Shown piece by piece: positions 1 to 9,015 of a stretch of DNA of 64,000 nt. Below the pieces are notes generated by a model that saw only the letters and a list, made by a program, of their open reading frames with translations, made no database searches and was not told where the DNA came from. Every line of letters begins with the position of its first letter. Position 1 is the stretch's first letter. Where the stretch lies: assembly GCA_964423505.1 (NCBI GenBank), contig CAYREX010000003.1:124001-188000 (forward strand), read 5' to 3'. The DNA comes from CAYREX01 sp964423505 (lineage in GTDB: Bacteria; Fermentibacterota; Fermentibacteria; Fermentibacterales; JCC-6). The translations under genes and the position numbers were made by a program.

Positions 1-2809
1 CGAGGGGTCCCGGGTCGTTCCACGAGCAGCTCGCGGTGTCTCCCTGAGGGAAGGTGTCCGCCTGGCAGTCCACCAGTGCTATCAGGGGCATGGGGCCTTC
101 GCTGCCGGTCCAGTAGAGATGGGCCTCCAGCGTGTCGCCCGGAGCCATGGCTCCCGCGGACCAGGAGTCGACGGCCTCGTCCGGGTCAGGCAGGCCGTCG
201 CCGCCGGAGTCGGCGTGGAGGATCACCCGGAGGGAGCCTGTCCGGATGCTGTCCGTGCCGGTGGAGACCACCATCGCCGTGACGGTCACCTGAGTGCCTG
301 CCTCGCCCACGGGCGGCATGGCGCAGGTCCAGCCCAGCGTGGCGTCCGGCCCCTCGGGCGTGTAGGGGGGATCGGCTCCGGGAGTGGGGCCATCCGGGCT
401 CACCAGCCAGGAGTCCTCCTCGTCCGGGAGGTCCGTCGAGCGGCGCTGCAGGCTCTGGCCCTCGCCCGGGTCCCGCGGGATGTCGTCCAGGCCGTCGTCG
501 TCCCTCTGGCTCCAGTCGTCCGAGGGCACCGGCGTGCCGTAGGTGGAGTGGACGTCCTCGGTGCCGGTGCCGCCGCGGCCGTAGAGGGTGAGCGGGTCGG
601 TGGAGGTCAGGCCGTCTCCGATGGTGGTGTTGCCGGTGGTGAGCACCACAGTCCCGGGAGCAAGGTCCCAGGGCTCGCCACCCTGGGCGTACTCCCTGTC
701 CAGCACAACGGCGTAGCATCCGGCCTGCAGGTAGGGGGAGACGACGGCGTCCGGGTCCGATGGTGGCTCCACCGCCGTGGGCCACGCGACCAGCACGTCC
801 AGGGCGTCTCCGTCGGTTAGCCGCATGCCGTCCAGGGTGGCGATGCCCGGGCCGGGGAAGCAGAGCTCCACCATCTCGTCCGTGTCCTCGTTCTCCGGGT
901 TGCAGACCACCTCGGTGATGACCAGCGGGACGCCGCCTCCGGAGCCGAACGGGCAGAGGGCCGCGTCGTCCGACCGGTCTCCGTCTCCAGGGCAGCTTAC
1001 CCTGGCCGCAGCGAGGTACTCGCCAGCCTCGGGGGCCGTGGTCTCGGCCTCGAGGGTGTCGGAGGAGCCGGGGTAGAGGGTGTCCGGCGGGGAGTGGGTC
1101 GAGATCAGCTCGGCCGGGCCGGCGAGGGAGTCTCCGTCGGCGTCGAGGAAGAAGTCCACCGACATGCCTGTGACCGGGGTGGTGCCGGCGTTTCGGAGGA
1201 CTGCGGTCAGTGAGAGCGGCTCGCCGGGATCGGGCCCGCCGGGAGAGACAATGACGGTATCGATGGCCGCGTTGGTTGTGTCGCTGGAGAAGGCGGGGAG
1301 CCCCGGTGTGCCGCCCGGGGGGGAGGCGGCCCAGCACCACTCCTCGTCCGGCATGTCGTGGGACCTGCGCTCGACGGAGAAGCCGTCGCCCGGGTCGAAG
1401 GGGATGTCGTTCAGGCCGTCGTCGTCGCAGAGCAGCGGGTCGTCGGAGAGGACGGGTGTGCCGTAGGTGGAGACCATGTCGGAGATGGTGGTGCCGCCCG
1501 GGCGGTAGAGGACGACAGGGTCGGTGGTGGTGAGGCCGTTGCCGATGGTGGTGTTGCCGACGGTGCAGAGGAGGGTGGAGTCCGGCGGGGAGTAGGGGGT
1601 GGGACTCTGCGGGTGCTCGGGGTCCAGCACCAGGGCGTAGTTGCCCGCCCGGAGCCAGTGGCCGGTCCGGCAGGGGAAGGGAGCTTCGCCCTCCCAGCGC
1701 ACTATTCCGTCCAGGGCGTCGCCGTCGGTGAGGGAGCTGCCCGCCATCGGGTAGGTGCCGGGGCCGGGGTAGTAGACCTCGACCATCTCGTCGGTGTCTT
1801 CGAAGGTGGGATTGGCGAAGACCTCGGTGATGACGGGGCAGACGCCTCCGCCGGCTGCTGCTGCGACCGCTCGGCAGTCGTCGGTCGGGTCGATGTCGCC
1901 CCCGGCGTCCGCCCGGCCTGCCGCGGCGTACCAGCCGGCCGCAAGGGTGGGCCATGCGGTCAGGGTGACGGACCCTCCAGGGGGGAGCCCGGCGGCGCTC
2001 TGCGAGGCGAGCACCTCCTCCTGGGAGGCGACGGAGTCTGCGTTCAGGTCCAGGAAGAGGGTCAGCTCGCCATCCTCCGGGGGGACGTTGCCGGCGTTGG
2101 TGAAGGTCGCGCAGAGGAGGAAGGGCTCGCCTGCGGGGGGCTCCTCCGGCTCGGTCCAGACCGAGTCGCAGGAGACGTTAACGGTATCGGGAGGCGCCTC
2201 GGGCGGAAGGCCGGGGGTGCCTCCCCGGACGGAGGCGCGCCAGCTCCCCTCGGCGTCGGGGGCGGAAAGGGGGTACCGCTCCACGGAGAAGCCGTCGCCC
2301 GGGTCGAAGGGAATGCCGTCCAAGCCGTCGTCGTCCCGCCGGCTCCAGTCGTCCGATGGAACCGGGGTGCCGTATGTGCTCACGGCGTTGCTGTCTGCCG
2401 TGCCGCCAGCGTCGAACAGCGTGAGAGGGTCCGATGAGGCGGCCAGGCCGTTGCAGATGGAGTGGTCGCCAGTTGTGAGTATGAGCGTGCCCTCCGGGAG
2501 GTTGTACGCCGGCTCGCCCGCGTAGTCCAGCTCGAAGACAAGGGCGACTGCCCCGGGCGGGAGGGTGTCTGTGCCGAGGAGCATGCCCTGGTGGGGGAAG
2601 GGGCCGTGGGCGAGAGTGTCCCATGGGAGGAGGACGTCGAGGGCGTCGCCGTCGGTCAGGGACCAGCCCCCGAGGCACTGCGTCTGCGCGCCGGTGTTGA
2701 TGAGCTCGACGAACTCGCAGGCCGTCTCGTTCAGGGGGTTGGCACCCACCTCCGAGAGGACGACCGTGCGGAGGACCGCAAGAAGCTGCAGGACGGCTTG
2801 CATGCTCAT
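1..2809 (-). CDS. Secreted multi-repeat lamin-tail-domain protein, 3' end outside window
   Basis: The frame is open from 2809 to the window edge, about 936 codons without a stop, so the C-terminus is missing. The start is ATG at 2809 or ATG at 2803; GTGAG lies 6 nt before the second. A short hydrophobic N-terminus (VLQLLAVLRTVVL) suggests export. The body repeats a unit of roughly 300 residues at least three times. Each unit opens with a lamin-tail pattern (ITEVxxNPxxEDTDEMVE, SLTDGDALD) and ends with a block containing STYGTPVPSDD, DDDGL and FDPGDGFSVER, then a CARDB-like beta domain. Lamin-tail domains occur in many bacterial surface and extracellular proteins, often beside nucleases or phosphatases, but no enzyme domain is visible here. 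Probably a cell-surface or secreted adhesin-like protein; the sorting domain, if any, lies outside the window. Confidence 0.8.
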   Translation of the reverse strand, partial: MSMQAVLQLLAVLRTVVLSEVGANPLNETACEFVELINTGAQTQCLGGWSLTDGDALDVLLPWDTLAHGPFPHQGMLLGTDTLPPGAVALVFELDYAGEPAYNLPEGTLILTTGDHSICNGLAASSDPLTLFDAGGTADSNAVSTYGTPVPSDDWSRRDDDGLDGIPFDPGDGFSVERYPLSAPDAEGSWRASVRGGTPGLPPEAPPDTVNVSCDSVWTEPEEPPAGEPFLLCATFTNAGNVPPEDGELTLFLDLNADSVASQEEVLASQSAAGLPPGGSVTLTAWPTLAAGWYAAAGRADAGGDIDPTDDCRAVAAAAGGGVCPVITEVFANPTFEDTDEMVEVYYPGPGTYPMAGSSLTDGDALDGIVRWEGEAPFPCRTGHWLRAGNYALVLDPEHPQSPTPYSPPDSTLLCTVGNTTIGNGLTTTDPVVLYRPGGTTISDMVSTYGTPVLSDDPLLCDDDGLNDIPFDPGDGFSVERRSHDMPDEEWCWAASPPGGTPGLPAFSSDTTNAAIDTVIVSPGGPDPGEPLSLTAVLRNAGTTPVTGMSVDFFLDADGDSLAGPAELISTHSPPDTLYPGSSDTLEAETTAPEAGEYLAAARVSCPGDGDRSDDAALCPFGSGGGVPLVITEVVCNPENEDTDEMVELCFPGPGIATLDGMRLTDGDALDVLVAWPTAVEPPSDPDAVVSPYLQAGCYAVVLDREYAQGGEPWDLAPGTVVLTTGNTTIGDGLTSTDPLTLYGRGGTGTEDVHSTYGTPVPSDDWSQRDDDGLDDIPRDPGEGQSLQRRSTDLPDEEDSWLVSPDGPTPGADPPYTPEGPDATLGWTCAMPPVGEAGTQVTVTAMVVSTGTDSIRTGSLRVILHADSGGDGLPDPDEAVDSWSAGAMAPGDTLEAHLYWTGSEGPMPLIALVDCQADTFPQGDTASCSWNDPGPL

Positions 2810-2818
2810 CTCACGGTC

Positions 2819-2848
2819 AGCTTACCCGGGATTCGGGGGAGCTGTCAA
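2819..2848 (-). promoter_or_regulatory. Predicted sigma-70-type promoter of the lamin-tail gene
   Basis: On the minus strand TTGACA (2848-2843) is followed after 18 nt by TAAGCT (2824-2819). The predicted start of transcription, about 2812, is only a few bases before the first ATG, so the mRNA would be nearly leaderless. Similar TTGACA or TTGTCA boxes with a 17-nt spacer and a TAGCxT -10 occur at 9777 and 29046, which supports the pattern. Confidence 0.45.
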
Positions 2849-2862
2849 GCGAACCGGACGGC

Positions 2863-3381
2863 TCAGGGGGCGACGAAGCCCAGGCCCTCGTTCAGGACGG
2901 AGTCGATGGTGCAGGCGCGCCAGCCACTGGGGGTCTCCACCATGCGGACGTGGAGGTCCAGGTCCCACCACGGCTCCTCCGGCCTGACGCTTATGTGGAC
3001 GGTTGCCTCCCCGCCCTCTCCGGTGACGCTGTCGAAGCGGACCACCGAGCTCTCCATGTAGTCCTGGACCGTGGGCATCGAGAGGAACATCTCGAGGACC
3101 GATATCTCGTCCCAGTACTGCACCTCGTTGGCGGCGCAGTCCAGGCCGGCGGCGGCGAAGACCAGGGAGAGCTCGACGGTGGACATGTCCTTCATGCGTT
3201 CGAGCAGGACTCTGAAGATCGCCTCCATGCCCTGCCTGGTCTCCGGCTCCAGCCTGCGGAGGAGCTCGACGGCGTTTCCGGCCCTGGCCAGACCCCAGGC
3301 TTCCCGCGCGGCCTGCTCGGCGGGGTGCATGCCCCGGACGACCGCCGCGGAGAGCAGCAGGAGGGCGGCCGTCCGGAGCAT
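2863..3381 (-). CDS. Small secreted protein of unknown function
   Basis: A 172-residue protein starting at ATG 3381 with a clear signal peptide (MLRTAALLLLSAAVVRG). After it comes an Ala/Glu-rich helical stretch (about residues 20-90) and then a beta-rich half with VRFDSVTGEGGEATVHISV and WWDLDLHVRMVETPSGWRAC, the pattern of a small NTF2-like or DUF-type fold in which an Asp- and Trp-containing sheet closes the domain. I do not recognise the family. It follows the SIMPL gene by 11 nt and is probably cotranscribed with it. An open frame extends further upstream, but the extension reads as out-of-frame SIMPL sequence, so the signal peptide sets the start. Confidence 0.7.
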   Translation of the reverse strand: MLRTAALLLLSAAVVRGMHPAEQAAREAWGLARAGNAVELLRRLEPETRQGMEAIFRVLLERMKDMSTVELSLVFAAAGLDCAANEVQYWDEISVLEMFLSMPTVQDYMESSVVRFDSVTGEGGEATVHISVRPEEPWWDLDLHVRMVETPSGWRACTIDSVLNEGLGFVAP

Positions 3382-3392
3382 GCGTCCCAGGG

Positions 3393-4115
3393 CTACTGCT
3401 CCAGCTCGTAGGTGACCGAGACCTCTATGCCCACCCGGAAGGCTCCGGGAGTGACCGGAGGCACCTCTCCGCCGTATCCGGCGCCGGCGCCGTAGTTGGC
3501 GTAGGAGTAGCCGTAGTCCTGGTAGTAGTAGTCGTTGGTCCACTCGCTTATGCCGGTGACCCTGCCCAGCTCCAGGCCGAAGCCGTCGGCGAGCTGCTCG
3601 GCCTTGGCTGCGGCGTTGGCGGCGGCCGTCTGCCGGGCCTCGGCGTAGAGGTCGGAGGTGTCCTCCACTCCGAAGGTGACGCTGCTGATGGTGTTGGCGC
3701 CGCCCTCCACCAGGGCGGAGAGCACGTCCCCGACCGAGTCGAGGTCGCGGACCACGGCGGTGGCGTAATGTGTGACGTGGTACTCCATCTCGCCGGTGTA
3801 CTCGTAGGTGTAGTCGTCCCAGATCTGCTCCACCCAGAGGTTGTAGCTGGTGGTGCTGAGGTCCTCTCCGGCGACCCCCTCGGCCCTGGCCGCGGCCATG
3901 GCCTCCTCCATCAGAATCGCGGCCTCGTCCACCGCCTCCCCCGGCTCGCGCCGCTTCAGGTCGACGCCGAAGACTATGGTGGCCATGTCCGGCTCGGCGC
4001 TGGCAATCCCGTGACCGGTGGAGCTGATGGTGGCCGGGTACTCGTACATCTCCTGCGCGGCCGCCGGCACGGCCAGGAGCAGGAGGGCGGCCCCGGCTGT
4101 CAGTGTCCTGAGCAT
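3393..4115 (-). CDS. SIMPL-domain (DUF541) periplasmic protein
   Basis: A 240-residue exported protein. The start ATG at 4115 has AAAGGGG 8-9 nt upstream, which beats an ATG 11 codons earlier. The signal peptide is MLRTLTAGAALLLLAVPAAAQ. The SIMPL fold is shown by the early ISSTGHGIASAEPDMATIVFGVD block, the helix with AAARAEGVAGEDLSTTSYNLW, the middle YHVTHYATAVVRDLDSVGDVL block, and the late EARQTAAANAAAKAEQLADGFG helix followed by a terminal beta strand ending VTYELEQ. A Tyr/Gly-rich insert (YYYQDYGYSYANYGAG) before the last strand is unusual. SIMPL proteins such as YggE form oligomeric rings in the periplasm or outer envelope and have been linked to stress protection; the exact role here is unknown. 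Confidence 0.9.
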   Translation of the reverse strand: MLRTLTAGAALLLLAVPAAAQEMYEYPATISSTGHGIASAEPDMATIVFGVDLKRREPGEAVDEAAILMEEAMAAARAEGVAGEDLSTTSYNLWVEQIWDDYTYEYTGEMEYHVTHYATAVVRDLDSVGDVLSALVEGGANTISSVTFGVEDTSDLYAEARQTAAANAAAKAEQLADGFGLELGRVTGISEWTNDYYYQDYGYSYANYGAGAGYGGEVPPVTPGAFRVGIEVSVTYELEQ

Positions 4116-4185
4116 CTTCGTGACCCCTTTCAGATGGGTGTTCGGCACCGGATGGCCCCCGACCGCACGCTGCGGCGGGCGGGCC

Positions 4186-4605
4186 CTACTCTCCTATTAC
4201 CTTCACCAGCACGCGTTTCTTCCTCCTGCCGTCGAACTCGCCGTAGAAGACCTGCTCCCAGGGGCCGAGGTCGAGCTTCCCGCCGGTGATGGCCAGGACC
4301 ACCTCGCGGCCCATTACCTGGCGCTTCAGGTGGGCGTCGCCGTTGTCCTCGCCGGTGTTGTTGTGCAGGTAGGCGGATGTCGGCTCGTGAGGCGCCAGCT
4401 CCTCCAGCCAGCGCTCGTAGTCCCGGTGCAGGCCCGGCTCGTCGTCGTTCACGAAGACGCTGGCGGTTATGTGCATGGCGTTGACGAGGCAGAGCCCCTC
4501 CTGCACTCCGCTGGCACGGACCACCTCCCCGACGTTGCCCGTGATGTTTATGAAAGCCCGCCTCGTCGGCGTCTCGAACCAGAGGTACTCCGTGCTGCTC
4601 CTCAA
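4186..4605 (-). CDS. YjbQ/UPF0047 family protein
   Basis: 139 residues starting at TTG 4605, chosen because AAGGAG lies 7 nt upstream; a GTG two codons earlier would sit on the Shine-Dalgarno. Family signatures are visible in order: HITASVFVNDD (about residue 48), a DYERWLEELAP helix, the Asp/His run GDAHLKRQVMG, and the C-terminal GGKLDLGPWEQVFYGEFDG block. YjbQ-type proteins form trimers with a His-rich pocket and show weak thiamin-phosphate synthase activity in other bacteria; the physiological role is unsettled. The gene starts 2 nt after the stop of the DUF503 gene, so the two are translationally linked. Confidence 0.9.
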   Translation of the reverse strand: MRSSTEYLWFETPTRRAFINITGNVGEVVRASGVQEGLCLVNAMHITASVFVNDDEPGLHRDYERWLEELAPHEPTSAYLHNNTGEDNGDAHLKRQVMGREVVLAITGGKLDLGPWEQVFYGEFDGRRKKRVLVKVIGE

Positions 4606-4607
4606 GG

Positions 4608-4931
4608 TCACTCTCCTTCTTCTTCCGGGTCGACGGGGGCGATATCCCGCCAGCCCCCTGCAGGTTCCCTGGCGGGGGAGGGGATGATTCGGTCGAAGGC
4701 GTCCAGCATCTCGCCAGCCATCTTGCGTGAGCTCGCGATGCAGGAGACGGCTATGGTGGCGCTGCGGGGCTCGCCCGGCGGCTCCATCCGCGCGAGGGAG
4801 AGGCCCATGCGCCTGGCCCTCTCCTGCAGGGAGCGGAGCTCGGCCCGGCGGTCCTTGAGGCTCCGGGCCCCGGGGATGACCAGCTCCCTGACCATCACCC
4901 CGCACCAGAAGAGACCACTGCCACTACCCAT
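4608..4931 (-). CDS. DUF503 (YlxP-like) protein
   Basis: 107 residues from ATG 4931, with GGGAGG 6 nt upstream. The N-terminal strand-helix block VMVRELVIPGARSLKDRRAE is the DUF503 hallmark, followed by SLARMEPPGEPRSATIAVSCIASS and a helix. In Bacillus and many others this small ferredoxin-like-fold protein is encoded near nusA-infB-rbfA, which suggests a role around translation or ribosome maturation, but no function is established. Here it precedes a YjbQ-family gene instead. The C-terminus is acidic (DPEEEGE). Confidence 0.85.
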   Translation of the reverse strand: MGSGSGLFWCGVMVRELVIPGARSLKDRRAELRSLQERARRMGLSLARMEPPGEPRSATIAVSCIASSRKMAGEMLDAFDRIIPSPAREPAGGWRDIAPVDPEEEGE

Positions 4932-5012
4932 GTCGCACCTCCCGGGTTAAATATACAAGCGGGAGCCCGCCCGTTTACCCTGGGCGGCGCCGACGGGAAG
5001 GAGGATACCGCC

Positions 5013-5429
5013 GTGAGGTCCGTCCTGCTCTGGCTGATAGTCGGCCTTCCCTCCGCGGGGCTCGTCATGGCCGTGATGTTCGGCCTGGAGATGAAGCGCT
5101 TCGCGGAGGAGACTCCCCGCATCTCCACAAGGCGAGACCTGGACGCCTTCGGCCGCATGGCGAAGAGGCAGATGTACGCGGCCCTTGCCCAGATAGTGAT
5201 ACTCGGCCTGCCGGTCGTGCTCTACGTTGTGGGTCTGCTGAACGGAACCCTCCGGAACGACGACTTCCTCTACGTGGTCGTGCCCGGCAGCATCGTCTTC
5301 GTGGCCGCCAGGCTGCTGAAGGGCTGGGAGAGGCGCGTCCAGAGCCTGCCGGTGGACGACGGGGGACTGGAGCGGGAGCGGGACGCCATGGTCAGGGTCT
5401 GGATGCACAGGCCCTTCCCGGACTGGTAG
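5013..5429 (+). CDS. Small membrane protein of unknown function
   Basis: 138 residues from GTG 5013, with AAGGAGG 8 nt upstream. Three hydrophobic segments are visible: residues 3-23 (LLWLIVGLPSAGLVMAVMFG), 54-78 (ALAQIVILGLPVVLYVVGLLNG) and 84-100 (LYVVVPGSIVFVAARLL), with a charged loop (TRRDLDAFGRMAKRQ) between the first two. No family is recognised. It is transcribed alone, diverging from the DUF503/YjbQ pair, and converges on glgB with only 2 nt between stop codons. Confidence 0.75.
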   Translation: MRSVLLWLIVGLPSAGLVMAVMFGLEMKRFAEETPRISTRRDLDAFGRMAKRQMYAALAQIVILGLPVVLYVVGLLNGTLRNDDFLYVVVPGSIVFVAARLLKGWERRVQSLPVDDGGLERERDAMVRVWMHRPFPDW

Positions 5430-5431
5430 TC

Positions 5432-7630
5432 TCAGCCGCCTTCCCGTCCCAGAACCAGGGCGGCCATCGGCGGCAGGGTAAGCTCCGCGGAGAAGGGGAG
5501 GGAGTGGAAGGGGACCGCCTCCGCCTCCGCTCCGCCCATGTTCCCCCAACCGGAGCCGCCGTAGTGCTCCGAGTCCGAGTTGAGAAGCTCGACCCAGCGC
5601 CCCCCGCGGGGCAGGCCGACCCTGTAGCCCTGCCTGGGCGTCGGGGTGAGGTTCAGTATGCAGACCAGCTCCTCGCCGGCCGGTGACCTCCTGATGTAGG
5701 AGACCACCGTGGCCTGCTCGTCCCTGAAGTCGACCCACCGGAAGCCGGCCGGGTCCGAGTCGAGCTCGTAGAGGGCCGGGTGTGCCTCCGCGAGGGCGTT
5801 CAGGTCGGTGACCAGCCTGAGGACGCCCCCGTGGGTCGTGTGGGCCAGCAGCTCCCAGTCGAGCTCGCCGTCGTGGTCCCACTCCCTCCACTGCGCCAGC
5901 TCGCCGCCCATGAAGAGCAGCTGCTTGCCCGGATGCGTCCACTGGTAGGCCAGGAGGGTCCTCAGGTTGGCCAGCTTCCGCCACTGGTCTCCCGCGCCCT
6001 TGCCGGTCAGTGAGGACTTGCCGTGGACGACCTCGTCGTGGGAGAGGGGGAGGATGTAGCGCTCGGAGAAGGCGTAGACCAGGGAGAAGGTCAGGTCCCG
6101 CATGTGGTGCTTCCTGTGGACCGGGTCCCTGGCGAAGAAGCGGAGCGAGTCGTTCATCCAGCCCATGTTCCACTTGAAGGTGAAGCCGAGGCCGCCCTCC
6201 GACGTGGGGGCTGTGACGCCGGGCCAGGCGGTGCTCTCCTCGGCGGCGGTGATGAAGCCCGGGTGCTCGTCCCGCAGGACGTCGTTCACCGTTCTCAGCA
6301 GCTCCACCGCATCCAGGTCCTCCCGGCCGCCGTAGCGGTTGGGCACCCACTCGCCCGGCGGGCGCGAGTAGTCCAGGTAGAGCATCGAGGCGACGGCGTC
6401 CACCCGCAGGCCGTCCACGTGGTACCTGTGGGCCCAGAAGAGGGCGCTGGCCAGCAGGAAGTTCCGGACCTCGTTCCTGCCGTAGTTGAAGACCAGGGTC
6501 CCCCAGTCGGGGTGCCTGCCCCTCCGTGGGTCCTCGTGCTCGTAGAGGGCGGTGCCGTCCAGCCGGGCCAGGCCGTGCGGGTCGTCGGGGAAGTGGGCCG
6601 GTGCCCAGTCGAGAATCACGCCGATGCCGGCGCGGTGGCAGGCGTCCACGAATCGCTGGAATCCCTCGGGTGGGCCCAGGCGGACCGTTGGGGCGTAGTA
6701 GCCCAGGGTCTGGTAGCCCCAGGATCCGTCGAATGGGTGCTCCATTACCGGCAGGAGCTCCACGTGTGTGAAGCCGGCATCCCCGACGTAGGGGACGAGC
6801 CGGTCGATGAGCAGGTCCCACGTCGGGAAGCCGCCCTCCGGCCTGCGCCAGGACTGCGGGTGCACCTCGTAGATGCTGATGCGCTCCCTCGAGTGGTCCA
6901 GCCCGGCCCTCCGCTCCATCCAGTCCCCGTCGGTCCAACGGTGGAGGCAGACGTCCTCCACGACGGAGGCGGTCATGGGGCGGAGCTCCGACCGGAGGGC
7001 GAGCGGGTCGGCCTTCTCCAGCGTTCCGCCGTCCCCGGTCATGACGCTGTACTTGTAGAGGTCACCCCTGCCCAGCCCGGGGACGAACAGCTCCCATACG
7101 CCGGACTCGCCCCGGGATCTCATGGGGTGCCTGCGCCTGTCCCAGCCGTTCCAGCTTCCGATGACGCTCACGCCGGAGGCGTTGGGGGCCCAGAGGGAGA
7201 AGAGAACCCCCTCGCAGTCGCCGGCCCTCCATAGCCTGCCGCCGAACCTGTCGTAGAGCCGCAGGTGCCTGCCCTCGCCCAGGAGGTAGAGGTCGGTGTC
7301 ACCCAGCTGGGGCAAAAACACGTAGGGGTCCCTGGTCTCCCACGAGTCCCCCTCCTCCGTCTCCAGGACCAGGGTATACCCGAAGCGCGGCTCGCCCGGT
7401 GGGGAGGACCATGCGAAGACGCCCTCCGGGTGGACCCTCGTCATCGGGAGCGGCTCTCCGCCCTCGGGCCTGACCATGGCCCGGGTGGCGACGGGACAGA
7501 AGGTGCGCACCTCGAGGGAGCCGCCCTCCGTCCGGTGCATGCCGAGGAGGGTGAAGGGGTCCGGCAGCTCGGCCGCCGCTATCCGGTCGAGCTGGGAGGG
7601 GGAGAGGACGGTGCCGGGCCGGGAGGTCAG
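5432..7630 (-). CDS. glgB: 1,4-alpha-glucan (glycogen) branching enzyme, GH13
   Basis: About 732 residues, the usual length for a branching enzyme with N1 and N2 (CBM48) domains. It cuts alpha-1,4-glucan chains and rejoins them through alpha-1,6 bonds. The N1 block LPDPFTLLGMHR and the CBM48 block FSLWAPNASGVSVIGSWNGWD are clear. In the barrel, YEVHPQSWRR, DGLRVDAVASMLYLDYSR (nucleophile Asp), AAEESTAWP (acid/base Glu) and LPLSHDEVVHG (transition-state Asp) are all present. No ATG, GTG or TTG exists in frame between the upstream coding region and the conserved N1 domain. The only usable codon is CTG at 7630, which overlaps the mgtE stop as CTGA. No glgA or glgC is in the window. Confidence 0.93.
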   Translation of the reverse strand: MTSRPGTVLSPSQLDRIAAAELPDPFTLLGMHRTEGGSLEVRTFCPVATRAMVRPEGGEPLPMTRVHPEGVFAWSSPPGEPRFGYTLVLETEEGDSWETRDPYVFLPQLGDTDLYLLGEGRHLRLYDRFGGRLWRAGDCEGVLFSLWAPNASGVSVIGSWNGWDRRRHPMRSRGESGVWELFVPGLGRGDLYKYSVMTGDGGTLEKADPLALRSELRPMTASVVEDVCLHRWTDGDWMERRAGLDHSRERISIYEVHPQSWRRPEGGFPTWDLLIDRLVPYVGDAGFTHVELLPVMEHPFDGSWGYQTLGYYAPTVRLGPPEGFQRFVDACHRAGIGVILDWAPAHFPDDPHGLARLDGTALYEHEDPRRGRHPDWGTLVFNYGRNEVRNFLLASALFWAHRYHVDGLRVDAVASMLYLDYSRPPGEWVPNRYGGREDLDAVELLRTVNDVLRDEHPGFITAAEESTAWPGVTAPTSEGGLGFTFKWNMGWMNDSLRFFARDPVHRKHHMRDLTFSLVYAFSERYILPLSHDEVVHGKSSLTGKGAGDQWRKLANLRTLLAYQWTHPGKQLLFMGGELAQWREWDHDGELDWELLAHTTHGGVLRLVTDLNALAEAHPALYELDSDPAGFRWVDFRDEQATVVSYIRRSPAGEELVCILNLTPTPRQGYRVGLPRGGRWVELLNSDSEHYGGSGWGNMGGAEAEAVPFHSLPFSAELTLPPMAALVLGREGG

Positions 7631-8982
7631 GTTATCACCAGCATCCCGAGGCCCAGGAGCAGGAGGTAGCCGAGCGAGTCGGTGAAGGCGGTGAGGAGTA
7701 TGTTGCTGCCCAGGGCCGGGTCGCGGCCCATGGAGCGGAGGAGCAGAGGTATCGCGGCGCCCAGCATCCCCGCCAGGCACATGTTCCCCACCATCGCCAT
7801 GAGTATGACCAGCCCGAAGAGGAGCGGGCTCGCCGCGCCGCCCGGGAACAGGACCGCCACCAGCGCCGCGACCGTCCCTGCCACGAGGCCCATCATGAGG
7901 CCGACCCGGGCCTCCTTCCACATGGCCCGGAGGCTGGAGGAGAACTCCATCTCGCCCAGCGCGATGCCCCTGGTGATTACGACCAGCGACTGGTTGCCGG
8001 TGTTGCCGCCCATGCCGGCGACTATCGGCATGAAGGCCACGAGGGTGGCAACCTGCTCGATGGCGCCCTGGAAGAGCCTGACCACCATGGATGCGGCGAA
8101 GGCCGTCAGGAGGTTTACCCAGACCCAGGGGAAGCGCCTGCGGAACGCCATGGACACCGGGGTGAATATCCTGTCCTCCTCCGAGAGGCCGGCCATCCGG
8201 TACATGTCCTCGGTGGCCTCCTCCTCCATGACGTCGAAGAGGCTGTCGCCCGGGATTACGCCCACCAGGCGGTGGTTGTCGTCCACCACCGGGATGGCCA
8301 TCAGGTCGTACTTCCGGGCGAGCTGGGCGGCCTCCTCACGGTCCGAGTGGACGTTCACGGTGAACGGGTCGGACATCATGATCTTCCGCACCGGAGTGTC
8401 CTGCGGACACGTCACCAGGCGCCGGAGGGGTATCACCCCGGCGAGGCGGCGGTGGTCGTCGATCACGTAGACGTAGAAGGGGACGTCCACGTCGCCGCTC
8501 TGCTCCCTGATGCTCTGGACCGCCTCCGCCGCGGCTATCTCGTCGGGTATGGACATGTAGCCGGCGCTCATGCAGTAGCCGGCGGAGTCCTCCGGGTAGA
8601 TCAGGAGCCGCTCTATCCGGCTGCGCTCCCTGGGCTCCATCTGCTCGAGGAGGCTGTCCCGCCGCTCCTCCGGGACCGCCTCCAGCAGGAGCACGGCGTC
8701 GTTCGGGTCCAGCCTTCCCAGCAGCTCGACGGTCTTGGTGTCCTCGAGGCGCTCGAGTATGGGAGTCAGGATGCCCTCGGGGAGCTCGGCCAGCACCGCT
8801 CCCGCCAGCTTCTGGGTGAAGAGCAGCTCCACCAGCACGGTGGCCTCCGAGGGGGTCATCGTGCCGAAGAGGTCGGCGATGTCGGCCGGGTGCATCTTCC
8901 GGACGGCGATGACCGCGCGGCTGGTGGCGCCGCTGGATATCAGCTTCCGAATGTACTCGCCGTGCTTCTGGGTGAGCGGCAT
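7627..8982 (-). CDS. mgtE: Magnesium transporter MgtE
   Basis: 451 residues from ATG 8982, with GGGAGG upstream. The domain order is standard: an N-terminal superhelical domain (about 1-125), two CBS domains (about 130-250, including VYVIDDHRRLAGVIPLRRLV and IPVVDDNHRLVGVIPGDSLFD), a linking plug helix, and five membrane segments (about 275-450). The pore signature MGGNTGNQSLVVITRGIALGE is intact, as is the Asp in LLTAFTDSLGY near the C-terminus that lines the channel in Thermus MgtE. MgtE dimers pass Mg2+ into the cell and close when the cytosolic domains bind Mg2+. Its TGA overlaps the presumed CTG start of glgB. Confidence 0.96.
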   Translation of the reverse strand: MPLTQKHGEYIRKLISSGATSRAVIAVRKMHPADIADLFGTMTPSEATVLVELLFTQKLAGAVLAELPEGILTPILERLEDTKTVELLGRLDPNDAVLLLEAVPEERRDSLLEQMEPRERSRIERLLIYPEDSAGYCMSAGYMSIPDEIAAAEAVQSIREQSGDVDVPFYVYVIDDHRRLAGVIPLRRLVTCPQDTPVRKIMMSDPFTVNVHSDREEAAQLARKYDLMAIPVVDDNHRLVGVIPGDSLFDVMEEEATEDMYRMAGLSEEDRIFTPVSMAFRRRFPWVWVNLLTAFAASMVVRLFQGAIEQVATLVAFMPIVAGMGGNTGNQSLVVITRGIALGEMEFSSSLRAMWKEARVGLMMGLVAGTVAALVAVLFPGGAASPLLFGLVILMAMVGNMCLAGMLGAAIPLLLRSMGRDPALGSNILLTAFTDSLGYLLLLGLGMLVIT

Positions 8983-9015
8983 AGCCCTGACCTCCCTCCG
9001 GGGCCCCTAAGCTGC

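Noticed and set aside
186..1955. Long open frame of 589 codons on the minus strand
   Set aside because: It is an out-of-frame shadow of the lamin-tail gene; translation is Arg/Gly/Pro-rich with no domain and the real frame has clear repeats.
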